A DNA stretch of 7,802 nucleotides from contig CAYNWB010000078.1 of assembly GCA_964400785.1 (NCBI GenBank), positions 1 to 7,802 of the forward strand. Reading direction: 5' to 3'. The position numbers were made by a program, and so were the translations under genes. Position 1 is the first letter of the stretch. Every line of letters begins with the position of its first letter. Positions 5,555-7,802 of this stretch are shown one piece after another. The notes below the pieces were generated by a model. It saw only the letters and a program-made list of their open reading frames with translations. It ran no database searches and had not been told where the DNA came from. Source of the DNA: CAVQGZ01 sp964400785 (GTDB lineage Bacteria > Actinomycetota > Actinomycetes > Jiangellales > Jiangellaceae).

Positions 5555-6066
5555 GCAGACGCGACTACGTCCACACCGACCACCGCGACGGACAGCCCGC
5601 AGGCGGCATCGTCATCCACTGGGACTCCGAGACGTGCATCCACTCCGGGGTGTGCCTGCGCACACTGCCCGACGTGTTCCGGACGCGGCGTCGTCCGTGG
5701 GTCGACCCGGACGGAGCCGACACCGACGCCATCGAGCAGGCCGTCGCGGCGTGCCCGTCCGGCGCACTCACCTCGAGCAGGTTCTCGCCGGGTGAGGCCC
5801 CACCGGTGCGCTCGTTCGACGAGGCCGAGCATGCCGCGGGCGACCCCGAGGCTCCGGGAGCCGCGCCGGCCAGCGTCAAGGTGCTGGCCAAGGGGCCCTA
5901 CCTGCTCAAGGGGCACATCGAGATCGTCGACGCCGAGGGCACCGTCGCCCGCCGGGTCGACAAGGTGGCGCTGTGCCGCTGCGGGCACTCACGCAACAAG
6001 CCCTTCTGCGACGGCAGCCACCACAAGGCGGGATGGGACGACGCAGGGGGAGTGTCCGCGCAGTGA
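5551..6066 (+). CDS. YjdI-type [4Fe-4S] mono-cluster domain fused to CDGSH iron-sulfur domain
   Basis: A 171-residue cytoplasmic protein with two different Fe-S modules. Residues about 19-75 match the divergent YjdI/Fer4_19 ferredoxin-like domain: W-D-x-E-T-C29-I-H-S-G-V-C35-LRTLPDVF, RRRPWVDPD, then AVAACPSGAL with C68, giving the family's three conserved Cys. A Pro/Ala/Glu-rich linker (about 76-107) leads to a CDGSH (mitoNEET-like) domain: KGPYLLKGHIEI and C142-R-C144-GHSRNKPF-C153-D-G-S-H157, the complete 3-Cys/1-His ligand set for a redox-active [2Fe-2S] cluster. Such proteins are thought to handle electron or cluster transfer or redox sensing; the physiological partner is unknown. The start ATG 5551 has AAGGGG 6-7 nt upstream. 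It is monocistronic and divergent from the stress protein gene. Confidence 0.9.
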   Translation: MSRRDYVHTDHRDGQPAGGIVIHWDSETCIHSGVCLRTLPDVFRTRRRPWVDPDGADTDAIEQAVAACPSGALTSSRFSPGEAPPVRSFDEAEHAAGDPEAPGAAPASVKVLAKGPYLLKGHIEIVDAEGTVARRVDKVALCRCGHSRNKPFCDGSHHKAGWDDAGGVSAQ

Positions 6067-6091
6067 CCTGAGCCTGAGAGGCTGCGTCAGG
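6067..6091 (+). terminator. Weak hairpin after the Fe-S protein gene
   Basis: Directly after the stop, AGCCT-GAG-AGGCT (6071-6083) forms a perfect 5-bp stem with a 3-nt loop, and flanking CCTG (6067-6070) can pair with CAGG (6088-6091). There is no T-tract, so it is at best a weak or Rho-assisted terminator. Confidence 0.25.
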
Positions 6092-6143
6092 ACGCCAGCC
6101 AGGCGTGGTTGTCGGCTTAGTGCTGCTCGCGGGTGCGACTGCC

Positions 6144-6149
6144 TAGGGT
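6144..6149 (+). promoter_or_regulatory. Leaderless -10 box TAGGGT for the SCP2-like gene
   Basis: TAGGGT is separated by exactly 6 nt from ATG 6156, and no Shine-Dalgarno is present, so the mRNA probably starts at the A of ATG. The -35 region (about 6120-6127) has no close match to TTGACA. Confidence 0.55.
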
Positions 6150-6155
6150 GCGTGC

Positions 6156-6554
6156 ATGCCTCGCATCTACGCCGACAGCGCCCTGCTCATCGACGTGTAC
6201 ACGTCGATGTTCGCCGAGATCGCCGAGGACGAGTCCCTGGACGATCTCGTCGCGCTGCAGATGGTGATCAACTTTCGGCTGCGCGACCCCGACGCCGACA
6301 TCTGGGTCGATGGCCGGTCGCGTCCCGTCGTCACGCTGTTCGAGCCGATCGGTGCCGATCCGACGCTCACGGCGAAGCTCAGCGCGAACGCGATGCACGA
6401 CCTGCTGACCGGCGATCTTCCACTCGGCAAGGCCCTGCTGTTCCGCAAGCTCAAGGTGTCCGGTTCGAAGTCGAAGGCGATTCAGCTCGAGTCGTTGCTG
6501 CACGCCTGCCAGGCGGTGTACCCGGCGATCGCGGCCCAGGCGCTCGACGGCTGA
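6156..6554 (+). CDS. SCP2 sterol-binding-like domain protein
   Basis: A 132-residue soluble protein that looks like a single SCP2-type domain, about the usual length. Evidence: a middle strand region INFRLRDPDADIWVDGRSRP followed by VVTLFEP, then ADPTLTAKLSANAMHDLLTG and DLPLGKALLFRKLKVSGSKS. The A-x-x-x-x-L-L-x-G-x-L-x-x-x-K-A-L-x-x-x-K-L-K-x-x-G pattern is the hallmark of SCP2/thiolase-associated lipid-binding domains. Family members bind lipids or other hydrophobic ligands in a tunnel; the ligand here is unknown. ATG 6156 is chosen because a TAGGGT box lies 6 nt upstream (leaderless). The 3' 104 bp overlap the run-on tail of the convergent DUF3054 gene, and third-position G/C bias in the overlap supports this strand. 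Confidence 0.8.
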   Translation: MPRIYADSALLIDVYTSMFAEIAEDESLDDLVALQMVINFRLRDPDADIWVDGRSRPVVTLFEPIGADPTLTAKLSANAMHDLLTGDLPLGKALLFRKLKVSGSKSKAIQLESLLHACQAVYPAIAAQALDG

Positions 6555-6981
6555 GCCGGGCTGCCCCCAGAGTCTGCAGGGCCCACCGGCGGCCGACGAG
6601 CCCGAGGGCGAGAACACCGGCTGCCACGAGCACGAACGCCGGTGCCAGACCCTCGCCGATGAGCGCGCGGAGCAGCATGCCGCCGCCCAGGGTCCAGGCC
6701 AGCAACCACCAGCCGAAACGCACGGTCCTGGCTCGATGCTCGGCGGCCAGACCGGCGCAGGGTGCGCGCAGCCATCCTGCCAACAGCCCGAGCATGAAGG
6801 GTGCGGCAGTCGTCAGGGTGCCGGCGACGAGGTCGGCACGCTCGTGGGCGATGCGGCCCAGCAGCGCGAACAGCATCACCACGGCGACATCCGCAGCCAA
6901 CGGCATCACCCACGAGCGCGTCGGCACCGCAGGGTCGCCCTGTGCGTCGGGCAGATCGCACTGGCTCGCTTGCACGGTCAC
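6451..6981 (-). CDS. DUF3054 family membrane protein with an antisense run-on tail
   Basis: A 176-residue protein. The core (about 24-140) matches the DUF3054 pattern: RSWVMPLAADVAVVMLFALLGRIAHERA, then GTLTTAAPFMLGLLAGWL, then RFGWWLLAWTLGGGMLLRAL and LAPAFVLVAAGVLALGLVGRR, giving four membrane helices at about 27-42, 51-70, 90-107 and 113-130. Function is unknown. The frame is open upstream, but GTG 6981 is chosen because it shares GTGA with the stop of the HNH gene, implying translational coupling. The core ends at about residue 142, exactly at the boundary of the convergent SCP2-like gene. The remaining 34 residues (Pro/Arg/Ser-rich, low third-position G/C) are antisense to that gene, so the native stop has probably been lost or this lineage carries a non-homologous tail. 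Confidence 0.75.
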   Translation of the reverse strand: MTVQASQCDLPDAQGDPAVPTRSWVMPLAADVAVVMLFALLGRIAHERADLVAGTLTTAAPFMLGLLAGWLRAPCAGLAAEHRARTVRFGWWLLAWTLGGGMLLRALIGEGLAPAFVLVAAGVLALGLVGRRWALQTLGAARLSRRAPGPRSPGTPPGRRAATTRAESPSTSNRTP

Positions 6982-7370
6982 ATCATCGCAGCCAGACCGG
7001 TCCGGATCTGCAGGTGCCGGAGCAGGAACGATCGCTCGTCGAGGCGCTTTCGGCGCATCCATGCGGTCACCTCGGTGTTGCACTTGCTGGCGTTGCACGA
7101 GGCGCAGGCCGGCACGACGTTGTCGAGCGTGTACCGACCACCGCGTGAGATCGGCAGGACGCAGTCGCGCTGCAGGGCGACGTCGGTTGCGCCGCAGTAG
7201 GCGCAGCCTGCCCAAGCCGCTATCAGGGCCTGCCAGGTCTGCTCGTCGAGGTCGTGCTCCACGCGCTGCATACGGCGCTTGCGTCGGCGCGCTGCGCGAG
7301 CCCGACGCGACCCACCGACTGCCACAAGGGCAAGCGTAGGCACGGGGAAGCGTGAGTAATCGCTACTCAT
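6978..7370 (-). CDS. HNH endonuclease family protein with Cys in place of the catalytic His
   Basis: A 130-residue small basic protein. An Arg-rich segment (SRRARAARRRKRRMQRVEHD, 21-40) precedes an HNH/zinc module: C56-A-Y-C59, then LQRDC70VLPISRGGRYTLDN84VVPAC89AS-C92-N93-ASK. The two CxxC knuckles, the S-R-G-G turn, N84 and the CN-x-x-K end are standard for McrA-type HNH domains. The first His of the motif, normally in D-H-V-x-P and acting as general base, is Cys (D69-C70-V). It may be a nuclease variant or an inactive nucleic-acid binder; no immunity or mobile context is seen. ATG 7370 is chosen as the start, though no Shine-Dalgarno is evident and an upstream in-frame ATG at 7430 or a GTG near 7343 cannot be excluded. 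GTGA overlap couples it to the DUF3054 gene. Confidence 0.75.
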   Translation of the reverse strand: MSSDYSRFPVPTLALVAVGGSRRARAARRRKRRMQRVEHDLDEQTWQALIAAWAGCAYCGATDVALQRDCVLPISRGGRYTLDNVVPACASCNASKCNTEVTAWMRRKRLDERSFLLRHLQIRTGLAAMM

Positions 7371-7391
7371 GACGCGTGTCCAGCCACTGCC

Positions 7392-7397
7392 TAGCGT
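7392..7397 (+). promoter_or_regulatory. Putative -10 box TAGCGT for the Tat-secreted protein gene
   Basis: TAGCGT lies in the 60-bp divergent gap and would give transcription from about 7404 and a 5' leader of about 27 nt containing GAAGGGG before GTG 7431. No -35 match is clear. Confidence 0.35.
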
Positions 7398-7430
7398 TCG
7401 ACGCCGTCGGACACGGTCGAAGGGGTGCAT

Positions 7431-7802
7431 GTGGCACGACGATCTGATCAGGTGCCGAGCTGGCAGCTCGACCGCCGCGGGTTCTTGACGGCCGCTGGTG
7501 CCGCGGCACTGCTGGTCGGTGTCGAACCGGTCGTGGCTCGCGCGACCGCAGGGGTGCCGCTGCTTGGCTCGGTCACGGCACAGGATGCGGCGCCCACGCT
7601 CGTCGCGGTCGTGCGGCGGCGGGACGACATGGTGCGCCTGCGGTTCGAGTTCACCAACGTGGCACTCGATCGATCCACGGATGCCCCGATGCTGAGGCCC
7701 GCGGTGTCGGGGGTCGACGGGGGAGTCGTCGTGAGGTTCCCGCCTCAGTCGATGCTCGAGCAGGCCCTGCCCTTCCCAGCCTCCGTTCCCGCGCCGGGCA
7801 GC
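7431..7802 (+). CDS. Tat-exported protein of unknown function (5' part, runs off the window)
   Basis: An uninterrupted frame of 124 codons from GTG 7431 to the right edge. The N-terminus has a twin-arginine signal: L-D-R15-R16-G-F-L-T, then a hydrophobic stretch AAGAAALLVGVEPVV and a likely signal peptidase site after ARA at about residue 38, so the protein should be exported folded. The mature start is rich in beta-strand-like segments (TLVAVVRRRDDMVRLRFEFT, GVVVRFPPQSMLEQALPFPA). No family is recognisable from this part. GTG 7431 is supported by AAGGGG 5 nt upstream; third positions are mostly G/C. It is divergent from the HNH gene with a 60-bp gap. Cofactor binding is common for Tat substrates but cannot be judged here. 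Confidence 0.75.
   Translation, partial: MARRSDQVPSWQLDRRGFLTAAGAAALLVGVEPVVARATAGVPLLGSVTAQDAAPTLVAVVRRRDDMVRLRFEFTNVALDRSTDAPMLRPAVSGVDGGVVVRFPPQSMLEQALPFPASVPAPGS

Noticed and set aside
6982..7215. Upstream extension of the DUF3054 frame.
   Set aside because: It is an out-of-frame Arg-rich shadow of the HNH gene; GTG 6981 in the GTGA overlap is a natural coupled start.
5792..7339. Plus-strand 515-codon open frame spanning several genes.
   Set aside because: Arg/Ser/Ala-rich translation with no domain, overlapping the Fe-S, SCP2-like, DUF3054 and HNH genes, all of which have family-like sequences; a GC-rich shadow frame.
1..7802. tRNA, rRNA, CRISPR array, insertion sequence, integrase or attachment site.
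   Set aside because: None seen: no repeated spacer structure, no terminal inverted repeats, no transposase motifs and no cloverleaf recognised by eye; a tRNA or Rfam scan would settle small RNAs.

Overview
The window is very GC-rich, with strong G/C preference at third codon positions, frequent GTG starts, and several TAnnnT -10 boxes placed exactly 6 nt before a start codon, as in leaderless mRNAs. With gene families such as DUF3054, a short SCP2-like protein and Tat-secreted proteins, this points to a chromosomal segment of a high-GC actinobacterium. I see no rRNA, tRNA, CRISPR array, transposase or integrase, and I do not name a genus.

Left part (1-1800): the 5' end of a gene on the minus strand (probably YbaK/prolyl-tRNA deacylase-like) diverges from a SnoaL-like gene that has lost an internal segment and is out of frame. 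Convergent to it is a two-gene minus-strand operon, an AbiEii-like nucleotidyltransferase followed by an XRE helix-turn-helix protein, joined by an ATGA overlap. It resembles a toxin-antitoxin pair and sits behind a perfect palindrome that covers its putative leaderless promoter.

Middle (1801-4890): a 371-residue protein of unknown function on the minus strand with a clear leaderless promoter; a doubtful small ORF whose codon signal changes phase half-way; a 450-residue membrane-anchored protein of unknown function on the plus strand; and a convergent minus-strand four-helix membrane protein whose 3' end overlaps it by 76 bp.

Right part (4889-7802): a universal stress protein with a degenerate nucleotide-binding loop lies directly upstream of the four-helix protein gene. 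Divergent from it is a YjdI-type ferredoxin-like domain fused to a CDGSH iron-sulfur domain, preceded by a possible leaderless 8-codon upstream ORF that ends on the ATG of the main gene. Then come an SCP2-like protein with a probable leaderless promoter, a convergent HNH-nuclease/DUF3054 pair on the minus strand whose tail overlaps the SCP2-like gene by 104 bp, and the start of a Tat-exported protein cut by the window edge.

Most genes look like independent housekeeping or accessory units. The points of greatest interest are the toxin-antitoxin-like operon with its operator, the repeated leaderless architecture including the upstream ORF, the two-cluster Fe-S fusion, the decayed SnoaL gene, and the long convergent overlaps.
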